A DNA stretch of 64,000 nt, from positions 248,001 through 312,000 of the forward strand of contig NZ_JAFW01000001.1 of NCBI RefSeq assembly GCF_000526335.1, in the 5' to 3' direction. Shown in pieces: positions 1 through 8,402 of the stretch. Numbering within the stretch: the first letter of the stretch is position 1; the number at the start of each line of letters is the position of its first letter. The DNA comes from Arthrobacter sp. 31Y (lineage in GTDB: Bacteria; Actinomycetota; Actinomycetes; Actinomycetales; Micrococcaceae). The notes below the pieces were generated by a model that was not told the DNA's origin, did no database searches, and saw only the letters and a list, made by a program, of their open reading frames with translations. Made by a program: the position numbers and the translations under genes.

Positions 1-177
1 GTCCTGCTCGGTCACGACGACGGGAGCCTGCATGTATCCCAGTGCCTTGAGACGCTCGAGGGCCTCGGCATCCTGGGAGATATCGACACTCTGGTAGGCA
101 ATGCCCTTCTTGTCGAGTGCCCGGTAAGTTGCGTTGCACTGAACACAGGCCGGCTTCGTGTAAACCGTTACGGTCAT
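1..177 (-). CDS. nrdH: NrdH-type redoxin, C-terminus cut by window edge
   Basis: Small glutaredoxin-like electron donor for class Ib ribonucleotide reductase in the cytoplasm. The 59 visible codons begin MTVTVYTKPACVQC, with the redox pair as CVQC (residues ~11-14), and continue with the thioredoxin-fold pattern including the cis-Pro segment APVVV near residue 54. The ATG at 177 is the only sensible start. The gene runs off the left edge, so nrdI/nrdE/nrdF probably follow outside the window. A pair of NrdR-like boxes lies about 160-200 bp upstream. Identification as NrdH rather than a general glutaredoxin rests on the CVQC motif, short length and these boxes. Confidence 0.9.
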   Translation of the reverse strand, partial: MTVTVYTKPACVQCNATYRALDKKGIAYQSVDISQDAEALERLKALGYMQAPVVVTEQD

Positions 178-335
178 GATCCCTGTCCCCTAAGTTGAAG
201 TCTGATTCTCTTCGTATCTGGCGGGCTCAACCGGAACTAATTACTGAATCCGATACCGGCCCGCGGGCTGCCGTGACAGCCAACACGCTCTGATTTTGTC
301 TTGTGCTGGTTTCCCGCTCAATCCGTAAATCGATA

Positions 336-376
336 CTACATGTAGTGCAAGCGCCGAACTGGAACCCCAAGATGAT
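336..376 (-). promoter_or_regulatory. Candidate tandem NrdR boxes upstream of nrdH
   Basis: Box 1 core CTACATGTAG (336-345) lies in a perfect 12-bp palindrome at 335-346 and matches the conserved bases of the NrdR box CwAtATaTwG except at the variable positions. A second, weaker core CAAGATGATG (367-376) starts exactly 31 bp later, the roughly three-turn spacing known for NrdR box pairs. They sit in the 396-bp gap between nrdH and the LysR gene, in which I see nothing else. Box 2 is degenerate, so the pair is an inference. Confidence 0.6.
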
Positions 377-573
377 GTATTACAAGTATGTCATTCAATC
401 CACTGCTCGTCCACAGGCAAGGGTCGTCAAAATGTCCGTGATTCCGCCAAATTGAGAGATGTCATCCACACCCTGTGGACTACTTAGCCACATTTAATCT
501 TCAGCGTGTCGCCGGGATACGGCGTGTCGTGACACTTTGAAAATGTGGCGCGGCGAACAGCTAAAATCGCCTG

Positions 574-1539
574 ATGGTCAACCTTCTCCATCTCCGCACC
601 CTGATGGAGGTCACGCGGCTGGGTTCCTTCGCAGCCGCTGCCGCCCAACTCGGCTACACAGCTTCGGCAGTCTCCCAACAGATGGCCGCGCTGGAACGCG
701 ATACCGGCGTCGAGCTCTTCCAGCGGTCGGCCCGCAGTGTTGTGCCAACAGAGGCCGCGGTGACCATGACCCGGCACGCGTCCAAGGTACTAACCGACGT
801 CGAGGCCCTCATGGCAGCCGCCTCGAGGACCAACGACTCCCCCGCCCAGGAACTGAGGCTAGGTATTTTCCCTAGCCTGGCTACCTACGTCCTGCCTGAC
901 ATCATCCGGAATGAACGATGGAATGGCCTGGGTATTGAGCTGAAAGTGTCCGTAGCCGAACCAGCCCAAACCATTCAGGGCCTGCGCAGCGGCGGCGAAC
1001 TGGATGTGGCGCTGGTCTATCAGGTGGGTCAGTCGGGCTTGGCGTGGCCGCATTCGCTGGAGCGCCAGTGGATTGGCGACGACGACTTCCGGGTGGTGCT
1101 TCCTGCCTCATGGAAAATCCGGGAGGACGCCGAGATCGAGGCCGCGCATCTCTCCGACATGCCATGGATCATCCACCACCCCGGCACCAGCGACGCCTTG
1201 GTGATAGAACGCCTCTTCGCCAGCTGCAACCTCCACCCCCGCGTGGTGGCTTACAGCGACGACTTCCATGCGAGCCTGGAGATGACCGCCGCCGGACTCG
1301 GGGCCTCGCTGGTACCGGAGCTGGCGCTGCGGAACCGGCCACCCGGCGTCGTGGTCCTCGACGTTCCGGACATCCGGCTGGCGCGGAACGTGTTCGCCCT
1401 GCTGATCAACGAAAAGCGGACAGCCCAAGTGCAGTTGTTCACACAGCTGCTTGCAGACACCCTCAGGGAGACGTCGGGAAAGAGCGGCCTTCACCCCCTG
1501 AAATCCGCTCCTGTCAAGGGCCGCAATCCCCACAGGTGA
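574..1539 (+). CDS. LysR-family transcriptional regulator
   Basis: 321-aa DNA-binding regulator of usual LysR length. The N-terminal winged helix-turn-helix covers roughly residues 3-62 (MVNLLHLRTLMEVTRLGSF, then a VSQQMAALE recognition helix region and a FQR.aRsv wing). The remainder (~88-300) is the periplasmic-binding-protein-like effector domain. It is transcribed rightwards, away from nrdH, and the target is not evident: LysR genes often face their target gene, but here the divergent neighbour is nrdH with its own NrdR sites. The co-oriented gene 50 bp downstream could be co-transcribed. Effector unknown. Confidence 0.88.
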   Translation: MVNLLHLRTLMEVTRLGSFAAAAAQLGYTASAVSQQMAALERDTGVELFQRSARSVVPTEAAVTMTRHASKVLTDVEALMAAASRTNDSPAQELRLGIFPSLATYVLPDIIRNERWNGLGIELKVSVAEPAQTIQGLRSGGELDVALVYQVGQSGLAWPHSLERQWIGDDDFRVVLPASWKIREDAEIEAAHLSDMPWIIHHPGTSDALVIERLFASCNLHPRVVAYSDDFHASLEMTAAGLGASLVPELALRNRPPGVVVLDVPDIRLARNVFALLINEKRTAQVQLFTQLLADTLRETSGKSGLHPLKSAPVKGRNPHR

Positions 1540-1589
1540 ATTGGTGCGAAGTGCTGGAACCCGCCGGTTGATGGGGTTAGATTGATCAC

Positions 1590-2096
1590 ATGGGCAAGGT
1601 AGCGAGCAAACATTTTGGGGAGATCGAGCTCAACCACGGGCGTGAACATTGCTTCGTCGCGAGACACGAACTTGGCGGCAACCAGCTTGAGCTGGACCTC
1701 AATGTCACCGCGCACGACCACTTCGATGAGGCGGCCATGCGCAAGGTGGACTACAGGTTGCGCTTCCTCCCCGAGCTCGTGGACCAGGTCAGGGAAATGA
1801 TCGCCGACGAACTGGACCAGGACGGCACCAACCCTCAACAGTTCCTGCACTTCCACAGCTCGCAACTCAAGGAAGAGCAGCTCGAATCCGTCTTCGGTGT
1901 CAGCGACAAAGGCCAGCTCACCAACGACGTTTTCCTGAAGGCCCTCAAACTCGGCCACGTGGCCATCTACCCCGGCCAGCCGGAACGGTACTTCGTCCTG
2001 GACTTCACCCTCGGCTCACACTTCACCGACGAGCTGCTGGTGGCTGCAGCTGACGAGGACGGCGTGGTGGACGACGAGATTCTGTGGGAGTCGTAG
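1590..2096 (+). CDS. DUF2004-type conserved protein
   Basis: 168-aa soluble acidic protein, no signal peptide or membrane segment. It begins MGKVASKHFGEIELNHG and is rich in His/Asp/Glu, with a mostly alpha/beta pattern and a conserved-looking segment LGHVAIYPG followed by a beta strand with FVLDFTLG. I recall this architecture as the DUF2004 family found in actinobacteria and Bacillus; no function is established. It starts 50 bp after the LysR gene on the same strand and converges with the VWA/MoxR operon. Confidence 0.7.
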   Translation: MGKVASKHFGEIELNHGREHCFVARHELGGNQLELDLNVTAHDHFDEAAMRKVDYRLRFLPELVDQVREMIADELDQDGTNPQQFLHFHSSQLKEEQLESVFGVSDKGQLTNDVFLKALKLGHVAIYPGQPERYFVLDFTLGSHFTDELLVAAADEDGVVDDEILWES

Positions 2097-2113
2097 CAGC
2101 TTCACTAAACGAC

Positions 2114-2821
2114 TCACCATGGACGGTTCACCCCCGGGTCTATATCCGGGCCCCGCAGGTACTCTCCCCGTTCCTGCCCCTCAGAACGCTCAAGCTGCGC
2201 CTGCCGCCCGCTCTCTTCAAGCTGCTGAAGTTGCTCTTGGTTCGGGGGTGGCTGCGTGGCCTGCCCGGACGTGGATGGATCCTTGCCAGGCGACTCACCA
2301 GCGGAAAGCTTGCCTTTAAGGCGCTCTTGGGCGGCATCCAGGCTCTCACCCTCTCCTGCTGAATTTGCAGGACCCGCAGCATGGCATTGCGGCGGCGCAC
2401 TTTCTACGGTGGCCTTGGCTTCAGTGAACAGGAGGGCCGCTGCGTCCGGATCCCCGGCCGTATCCCCCAGCTTCTCGATGCTCAACACAAGATTGACACG
2501 AACCCTGCACTCGTCAACGCCGGCACCCATCTCCAAGGCCGATGCAAAGTCCTTCCGCGCAGCGGCAAAGTCGCCCGCCAGGACATGGGCATCCCCGGAG
2601 ACGAAGAGACCTTTGTGCGGCTCCAGGATGTTCGCCACCTGCAACCACGACGCCGCAGTGGCCACTCCCTCCTGCTTTCCTGCGTCGAAGGACTGCCCGG
2701 CGGAGGCGCCCAGCACGCCAACGCTCACGAGCTTTGCGGCCACTGCGAGCGCCAGCAGCGCAGGTGGTGCTGACCAGAGTGCCAGCCGGCGTCGCCGCCG
2801 TCGCGCGTTGTTCTGGTTCAT
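2114..2821 (-). CDS. TPR-like single-pass membrane protein of the MoxR/VWA operon
   Basis: 235 aa. A basic N-terminus (NNARRRRRRLALW) precedes one membrane segment (~residues 14-38), so the rest is probably outside the membrane. Residues ~50-130 resemble one or two tetratricopeptide units (AGDFAAARKDFASALEMGAG). The C-terminal ~60 residues are low-complexity, rich in Gln/Glu/Pro/Ser (PPPNQEQLQQLEESGRQ). Last gene of the leftward operon; its ATG overlaps the stop of the preceding VWA gene by 4 bp. VWA plus TPR proteins are a recurrent theme in MoxR clusters, where they are thought to help assemble or mature a protein complex. Exact role unknown. Confidence 0.75.
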   Translation of the reverse strand: MNQNNARRRRRRLALWSAPPALLALAVAAKLVSVGVLGASAGQSFDAGKQEGVATAASWLQVANILEPHKGLFVSGDAHVLAGDFAAARKDFASALEMGAGVDECRVRVNLVLSIEKLGDTAGDPDAAALLFTEAKATVESAPPQCHAAGPANSAGEGESLDAAQERLKGKLSAGESPGKDPSTSGQATQPPPNQEQLQQLEESGRQAQLERSEGQERGEYLRGPDIDPGVNRPW

Positions 2822-3819
2822 GGGGAGAGCTCCTTCCTGACGGCGGGCCGAAGCGTTCGGAGGGCGGTGAAGTGCCTCAGGGGTTCGTGAATCGCCAAGA
2901 GGAAAGCGGCCATGGCGAGCAGCCAGTAGAGTTCCACGCGGCCCGGGCCGTTGTGGGTCACTTCAGTGATGGCTCCGGGGCGGGCTTGGCTCAACATGTC
3001 CGAGGTTGGCTCGGCGCCCGTCCTATGGGCGTAGGGGACGTGAAGTTGATCTGCGATGGCGTGTAACTGGCCTTCGTCGATTCGTGAGACGGCGTCCTGC
3101 GGGGTGTCGGAGGTTTTGTCCCTCACATATCCGGCCTCGGCGTTGGAGGTTTCCTTCATTCGGCCACCCTGCCCGGTTCCGTACCCGAGCACCGCTCCCC
3201 CAGCCACGTTACCGGCGTCCATGGGAGATGGCGCTTCCGTGCTGGTGTTCTCACCGTCGCCAGCGTAAAAGACCAGCGCGGGGCGTCCTGGATGTTGCTG
3301 ATTAGCCGTCTGGAGCCTTTCTTTCAGGAGTTGAGCCGCGCCGGTCACGCTGCTCCCCCTGGCGTACCTGCTGTTTTGGGGTTGCATGGTGGCCATGGCC
3401 GTTTGCAGGGCAGTTGCATCCTGGGTAAGGGGCACGCGTACGGTGGCTTTGTTGTCGAAGGTGATGAGCGAAAACTTGGCACCGGCCAGTTCCTTGGCGA
3501 TGGCCATGACGTCTTGTCGAACTCCTGAAAGCCGGGTGCTGCTTCCGTTGTAATCTTCTGCGGCCATGCTGGTGCTGGTGTCCACCACGAAGAACACGTC
3601 CAGGTCTGCGGTGCCGGTTTGGGCTTGGCCTCCTGCCCAACCGGGACGCAAAGCTGCGAGGAGCAGGAGGAGGACGGCGGCACTGCGCAGGGCTGCGGGT
3701 TTCCAGGTTCGTTGCCGCTCGCTTCGCTTGCGACGCACCAAGGTCCAGGTAGTGAAGCCCAGCAAGGCCACGCAGGCCAGGGCCAGGAGGGGCCACGGGA
3801 TAAGGGGGGCGAAGGTCAT
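2818..3819 (-). CDS. Membrane-anchored von Willebrand factor A domain protein (VWA 1)
   Basis: 333 aa from the ATG at 3819 (MTFAPLIPWPLLALAC). I chose this start because it overlaps the upstream stop as ATGA; an upstream in-frame ATG at 3885 would overlap the neighbour far more. Two N-terminal membrane segments (~5-25 and ~45-65) are followed by a VWA domain whose metal-ion-dependent adhesion site reads DTSTSM (DxSxS), and by a C-terminal membrane segment (YWLLAMAAFLLAI). Domain order TM-TM-VWA-TM is the BatA/BatB-like arrangement. It probably acts with the adjacent MoxR ATPase and second VWA protein; substrate unknown. Confidence 0.85.
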   Translation of the reverse strand: MTFAPLIPWPLLALACVALLGFTTWTLVRRKRSERQRTWKPAALRSAAVLLLLLAALRPGWAGGQAQTGTADLDVFFVVDTSTSMAAEDYNGSSTRLSGVRQDVMAIAKELAGAKFSLITFDNKATVRVPLTQDATALQTAMATMQPQNSRYARGSSVTGAAQLLKERLQTANQQHPGRPALVFYAGDGENTSTEAPSPMDAGNVAGGAVLGYGTGQGGRMKETSNAEAGYVRDKTSDTPQDAVSRIDEGQLHAIADQLHVPYAHRTGAEPTSDMLSQARPGAITEVTHNGPGRVELYWLLAMAAFLLAIHEPLRHFTALRTLRPAVRKELSP

Positions 3820-4787
3820 GGTTCCAACCGCCATCCGAGCATCAGCATCCCCGTACCGGAGAGCAAGGCAATTCCCAGTGGCCATGCTGGAGCGTCGTCG
3901 AGCACTACGCGGGGCGCTGCGAGGTAATTTGTGGCTTCGGTTTCCTGCACTTTCTGGACGATGCCCTGAACGGCGTCCGGGCCATCCAAAGTGAAGTACG
4001 TGCCGCCGGTTCGTTGGGCCGCTGCCTCCAGCTGGGCACCGGGCTGGTCGGGTTCACCGCCGTAGTCCATATCGCCGGGGTTGAGCGCGTGGACCTTCAC
4101 CTTTTTGTCAGCTGCCAGCGCCGAGGCTTCTTCCAAGGTGAAGATCGGTTCTCCGGAAAGGAAGTTATCCGTGGCCAGCACCACGGACCGCGAGCGCTCC
4201 CCTGCCTCCGTGCCGGGGAAGCTCTGCACACAGGTTGCCAGCCCGTCTCCTATGAGCGAGGACCCTTCCCCGTTCCACGTGCCGTCAAAGAAGGACCCTG
4301 CGCCGCTGTCCAAGGCCTCCTTGGCCTGGGTGAGTTGTTCGGTGGCGAACTGGTAATCATCGGTGAGCGGGAAGAGTTGCACGCTGCTGCTGTCGAAGAT
4401 GACCATGCCGATTCTCTCGCCGTCGAATTCCTTGGCCAGGTCTTCGAATACTGCTGCGATGGCGGCATCTGTACTGGTCATGGACCCGGACACGTCCAGG
4501 CAGAGGACAATGTCCCTGTTCCTGATTTCCGGTTGCTCCGTTGAGCGGTGGATGGGTCTTGCGGCCGCGGTGGCGGTGGCGGCGAGGAACACGGCGCCCA
4601 ACACTACGGCGAGCGCCAAGCGTGTGCGGTGCCGGCGTAGGGCGTGTTGGTATTCGGGGAGGTCGGTGAGCCGCTCACCGTGGGCAATGGGTCGGCTCTT
4701 GGGGGGACGACGACGGCGGTGCAGCCAGGCGGTGATGGTTACCGCTGCTGCGGCCAGGGGAAGTATCCACCAGTAGGTCAGTTCCAT
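3816..4787 (-). CDS. Membrane-anchored von Willebrand factor A domain protein (VWA 2)
   Basis: 323 aa from the ATG at 4787 (MELTYWWILPLAAAAVTI), which overlaps the previous gene by 10 bp. The frame stays open further upstream, but that part has no coding character and lies wholly inside the neighbour. N-terminal membrane segments (~5-22 and ~55-75), a VWA domain with an intact DVSGSM (DxSxS) site near residue 95, and a C-terminal hydrophobic segment (WPLGIALLSGTGMLMLGW). It is BatA-like and paired with the next VWA gene. Two VWA proteins side by side suggest a heteromeric membrane complex driven by the MoxR ATPase; this is inferred from family context. Confidence 0.87.
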   Translation of the reverse strand: MELTYWWILPLAAAAVTITAWLHRRRRPPKSRPIAHGERLTDLPEYQHALRRHRTRLALAVVLGAVFLAATATAAARPIHRSTEQPEIRNRDIVLCLDVSGSMTSTDAAIAAVFEDLAKEFDGERIGMVIFDSSSVQLFPLTDDYQFATEQLTQAKEALDSGAGSFFDGTWNGEGSSLIGDGLATCVQSFPGTEAGERSRSVVLATDNFLSGEPIFTLEEASALAADKKVKVHALNPGDMDYGGEPDQPGAQLEAAAQRTGGTYFTLDGPDAVQGIVQKVQETEATNYLAAPRVVLDDAPAWPLGIALLSGTGMLMLGWRLEP

Positions 4788-5257
4788 GCGAGCACCACCT
4801 GACGTGCGGCCTCTGCGGATTGCCTGACGGAATGGACCGGTTGAAGTGCGAATTCGTTGGGGTAGATGCCGGCTATTCCTGCCGCCAGTTCCTTGAGGCC
4901 GTGTCGGTGGAGGTCCTCGAGGGTCATGGAGGTCAAGGGCAGGCCCGTGGCCGCTCCGGCGAACTCCCGCACGAGGAAACTCAGTTTCTGGTGAGCGTCG
5001 CGCTCGGGAAGACGTCCGGCGTCGGCGTCCGCTGCTGTGGCATCGATTGCCGTCAGGCAATTTACTCGAAGCGTCTCCAGATTGGGACCCGCTGTGACGG
5101 GCCGCGCCGGGGACGTCTGGTGGATGGGCACCCTCTTGCGGGTCGACAGGAGAATCCAGGCGTACCAGGACCCTATGAGGAGCACGAGCAAGACTCCGAG
5201 CCACAGCCATTGCGGTTGATACTGCAGGGGCGAATAGAAGCCCGCTTCATCCTGCAC
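4778..5257 (-). CDS. Small membrane protein of the MoxR/VWA operon
   Basis: 159 aa. One N-terminal transmembrane segment (~residues 18-38, WLGVLLVLLIGSWYAWILL) with a soluble C-terminal helical part. Position between the DUF58 and VWA genes matches where DUF4381-like proteins occur in MoxR clusters, but I cannot confirm the family. It overlaps DUF58 by 11 bp and the VWA gene by 10 bp, so translation is coupled. Function unknown; it probably forms part of the same membrane assembly. Confidence 0.75.
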   Translation of the reverse strand: MQDEAGFYSPLQYQPQWLWLGVLLVLLIGSWYAWILLSTRKRVPIHQTSPARPVTAGPNLETLRVNCLTAIDATAADADAGRLPERDAHQKLSFLVREFAGAATGLPLTSMTLEDLHRHGLKELAAGIAGIYPNEFALQPVHSVRQSAEAARQVVLAWN

Positions 5258-6176
5258 GGTTGCCGCCCTGGGGAGAGGTCCTGGAAGTGAAGGCTCGGGA
5301 GCGGTGCTTTTCCAGGAGAGCGAAGACTGAAGTCAGGACGTCTTCGCTGCCGGTTGTTTGTTCCTCGGCAATTCCGAGACCGTGGAACACGTCCCGCCGC
5401 CGCTGTTCGCGTTCCAGCGTTGCCGCGGCGTAGGCGGCACGCACCTTGGCGTCCACGGTCAAGGGCGCGGGAATTCCTTGCCCGGTGCCCACATCAGTGC
5501 TTTCCTGCATAGGGTTCCCTGCCACGGCAGCGAGTTCGGCGTCGCGGACGGTCAGCCACAGCACCTCGTGCCGGCCGCGCAGCCTCCGCAAGAGGCTCTG
5601 GGTATGGGCGTCCGGCAGGAATTCATCCGCGACGGCGACGATGAGCAAGCGCCCCTTCAGGTACCGCAACACGTAATCCAGCTGTTCGGCGATCCCACTG
5701 GCTGGACCGTCCAAGGAAGCGCTCGCATCCACTTCGCGGAGCAGACGTTCCAGATGCTCTTCACCACTGCGAGGCGGGAGGTACTTGGACGCCGTGGCAT
5801 TCCCGTGCAGGAGGCCTACATCGTCACCGTGGCGGGATGCCAGGTAACCCAGCACTCCGGCCGCATGGACGGCGATGTCTTTCTTGGACTCCCCGGACAA
5901 TGCTTGTGCGGCCATGTTCCTGCCGGTGTCCACTAGTAAAAGGACTGCGTGTCGGCGAACCGCCACATAACGTTTAATCAGGGGCGAGCCGTGCCGTGCC
6001 GTGGCTTTCCAATCGATATCACGGACTTCGTCGCCAGGGACGTATGCCCGGAGTTCGTCGAAGTCCAGGCTGCGGCCTTTGAATACTGAACCATACTCGC
6101 CGTCAAGAAGGGTCAGTGTCCTGCGGTGGGCGAAGATGAACATCTTCGACTTAACGCGTCGGAGGAGGCTGGGCAC
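5247..6176 (-). CDS. DUF58 domain protein (MoxR partner)
   Basis: 309 aa. Contains the DUF58 hallmark around residues 38-60: RSLDFDELRAYVPGDEVRDI followed by DWKATAR, and downstream VAVRRHAVLLLVDTGRNM, which begins a VWA-like half domain. No membrane segment at the N-terminus, unlike many DUF58 proteins. It starts 12 bp after the MoxR stop and overlaps the next gene. DUF58 and MoxR are nearly always adjacent; the pair is proposed to act as a chaperone module for the VWA proteins. Confidence 0.88.
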   Translation of the reverse strand: MPSLLRRVKSKMFIFAHRRTLTLLDGEYGSVFKGRSLDFDELRAYVPGDEVRDIDWKATARHGSPLIKRYVAVRRHAVLLLVDTGRNMAAQALSGESKKDIAVHAAGVLGYLASRHGDDVGLLHGNATASKYLPPRSGEEHLERLLREVDASASLDGPASGIAEQLDYVLRYLKGRLLIVAVADEFLPDAHTQSLLRRLRGRHEVLWLTVRDAELAAVAGNPMQESTDVGTGQGIPAPLTVDAKVRAAYAAATLEREQRRRDVFHGLGIAEEQTTGSEDVLTSVFALLEKHRSRAFTSRTSPQGGNRAG

Positions 6177-6188
6177 GCGCTGGCCCCG

Positions 6189-7217
6189 CTACGGCGTCTG
6201 CACGGATGCCAACACGGCATCGATCACGGTCTCCACGGAAATTTCCTCAACAACGGCATCGAAGCCGAGAATGATCCGGTGACGCAGGATCCGATGTGCG
6301 AGGTTCTTGACGTCCTCAGGAATGACGTGGTCACGCCCCTTGAGCAAAGCCATGGCGCGAGCCGCCTGACTGAAGGCGATGCTCGCCCGCGGGCTGGCCC
6401 CGAATTCCACAACGTTTGCCAGCCGGGGCTCCAAATACTGTGAAGCGTTGCGGGTCACGTAGGCGAGCCCCACGATGTAACGGACGATTGCCGGATCAAT
6501 ATAGACCCGCCGCACCAGTTCCTGGACTTGGACCACAGCGTCAAGGGACGCCGCGGCCGGAGGCTTCTGCTCTGCACTGAACACGCCGGCGTCAATCCGC
6601 CGGATAACTTCCGCTTCCTCCGCAGGGCTCGGATAGTCCAGGACGTCCTTAAGCATGAACCGGTCCATCTGGGCTTCGGGAAGACGGTACGTCCCTTCCT
6701 GCTCGATGGGGTTTTGAGTAGCGAGCACCAGGAAGGGCTGCGGCAAGGGATAGGACTCGCCCCCTATGGACGTCTGCCGCTCCTGCATCGCCTCGAGCAT
6801 GGCACTCTGCGTCTTGGCACTGGATCGGTTGATCTCATCCAACAGCACAATGTTGGCGTGAACCGGTCCCAGCTGCGTGACAAACGTGCCCTTGGCGGCA
6901 TCAAAAATCTGCGTGCCGGCAATGTCGCTGGGCAGCAGGTCCGGCGTGCACTGAATCCGGCGGAACTCCGCACTCACAGACTCGGCAATCGCTTGAGCCG
7001 CTGTGGTCTTGGCCAGGCCGGGCACACTTTCCAGCAGGACATGGCCGCCGGTCAGCAGACCGATAACCAACGTCTCACGCAGCCTGTCCTGACCCACCAC
7101 TTTGTTTTCGAAGCTGCGGACGATGCTGCCAACGAGTTGCTGGGCACGGGCCATGTCCGGTGCATCAATTCCCGCCATGGCTGTGATCTGTTGCACTCGT
7201 GGTCCCCTCGCTGGCAT
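6189..7217 (-). CDS. MoxR-family AAA+ ATPase
   Basis: 342 aa, cytoplasmic AAA+ ATPase proposed to remodel or activate the VWA proteins encoded downstream. Walker A is ESVPGLAKTT (~residue 63), Walker B IVLLDEINR (~123), followed by the family signature ATQNPIEQEGTYRLPEAQMD with sensor-1 Asn and a downstream sensor-2 region (GASPRASIAF). The ATG at 7217 gives a slightly long N-terminus; ATG at 7178 (MAGIDAPD) or 7154 would also work. First gene of the leftward six-gene operon; about 95 bp separate it from the divergent small gene at 7313. Confidence 0.92.
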   Translation of the reverse strand: MPARGPRVQQITAMAGIDAPDMARAQQLVGSIVRSFENKVVGQDRLRETLVIGLLTGGHVLLESVPGLAKTTAAQAIAESVSAEFRRIQCTPDLLPSDIAGTQIFDAAKGTFVTQLGPVHANIVLLDEINRSSAKTQSAMLEAMQERQTSIGGESYPLPQPFLVLATQNPIEQEGTYRLPEAQMDRFMLKDVLDYPSPAEEAEVIRRIDAGVFSAEQKPPAAASLDAVVQVQELVRRVYIDPAIVRYIVGLAYVTRNASQYLEPRLANVVEFGASPRASIAFSQAARAMALLKGRDHVIPEDVKNLAHRILRHRIILGFDAVVEEISVETVIDAVLASVQTP

Positions 7218-7312
7218 TGATGTGAAACGGCCACTCTATCCAAGCCTTCCTTGGAGCGGCACCGCAATGGGGACCCCTCCCCATGTGGACTTCATAGGTC
7301 TATCCTTTTGCC

Positions 7313-7516
7313 ATGCATCAGCTACCAGCCGCCTATGAGAAGTACCTCGCCTCCCAGGACCAGCACGTCATCGACGCCGTACGGCCGGTCCTGCTCCAAT
7401 CCGCAGCAGACCAACGGCACGGCGTACGCATCACCTTCAACAGGGGCCCTACCGGACACCAGGCCCACCTGGACGAGGCCGTGCCCTACGGCGAGATCAT
7501 CGAGGACATCGATTGA
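7313..7516 (+). CDS. Small conserved-looking protein, function unknown
   Basis: 67 aa (MHQLPAAYEKYLASQDQHV ...), soluble, ending in an acidic EIIEDID tail. No motif recognised. Balanced composition, good codon usage and its fit between the divergent moxR and convergent ABC operon suggest a real gene, but there is no clear Shine-Dalgarno before the ATG. Could be a chance frame. Confidence 0.5.
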   Translation: MHQLPAAYEKYLASQDQHVIDAVRPVLLQSAADQRHGVRITFNRGPTGHQAHLDEAVPYGEIIEDID

Positions 7517-7523
7517 CGAACAG

Positions 7524-8402
7524 CTAGCCCTTCATAGCACCGGAGAGGGCGAATGAATTTCCCATGCCACGGGATACCAGCGCGTAAAGCACCAAGACGG
7601 GAACCGAATACAGGATGGAGAACGCGGCCAGCTGGCCGTATGCAATCGCCCCGTGCTGGCCGAAGAAGCTGAAGATGGACACTGCAGCCGGCTGCTTTCC
7701 GGTGGACAGCAACAGGATGAAAGGGACGAAGAAGTTCCCCCATGCCTGGATGAAAACGAAGATGAACACCACTCCCAGCCCCTGCCGCATCAGCGGCAAG
7801 ACGATGCTCCGGAGCGTAGCCATCGTCGATGCCCCGTCCACCCATGCCGCTTCCTCCAACTCCAGCGGGACCGAATCCATGAAGTTCTTGGTCATCCAAA
7901 TCGCCATGGGCAAAGTTGTGGTGGCCATGAAAAAGATAGTTGCCGCCATGGAATCCAGAAATTGCAGCTGAACAAACAAGCCGTAGACAGGCACCATGAT
8001 GGCCGTCACGGGCAACGAAGTCCCAAAAAGGACCGTGTACATGAAGGGTTTGTTGAACCGGGACTGATACCTGGACAACGGGTACGCTGCGAGCACGGCA
8101 GCAAGCACATTGACCACGGCAGTGCCCGCAGACAACAGGAAACTGTTGGCCAGAGGTTGGAACAACAGCTCTGGGGTCATCACTGCACGGAAGTTCTCTG
8201 TGGACGGCGCCACCGGAACCTTGGTCTGGTAACCGGCTTGGGGATCAATGGAGGCCAGCAGCAACCACACCAGGGGCGCAACAAAGCACACCCCGATCAC
8301 CGCTAGGGCGATGTCCGCACCCAGCTTCGCCGTGGACCTGGAGCTGCCACCCGTCGTCGTGCTTTCAGTCCTGAACCGCGCTCGCAGTCCACTGCCCATC
8401 AC
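7524..8402 (-). CDS. Carbohydrate ABC transporter permease, MalG-like
   Basis: 292-aa inner-membrane permease of the CUT1 class with about six transmembrane segments. The EAA loop that contacts the ATPase is visible around residues 195-215 (LEEAAWVDGASTMATLRSI, then LPLMRQGL). It overlaps the upstream permease by 4 bp and is last in the operon. Substrate is probably a sugar or oligosaccharide, inferred from the CUT1 class. No ATPase gene accompanies it. Confidence 0.92.
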   Translation of the reverse strand: MMGSGLRARFRTESTTTGGSSRSTAKLGADIALAVIGVCFVAPLVWLLLASIDPQAGYQTKVPVAPSTENFRAVMTPELLFQPLANSFLLSAGTAVVNVLAAVLAAYPLSRYQSRFNKPFMYTVLFGTSLPVTAIMVPVYGLFVQLQFLDSMAATIFFMATTTLPMAIWMTKNFMDSVPLELEEAAWVDGASTMATLRSIVLPLMRQGLGVVFIFVFIQAWGNFFVPFILLLSTGKQPAAVSIFSFFGQHGAIAYGQLAAFSILYSVPVLVLYALVSRGMGNSFALSGAMKG

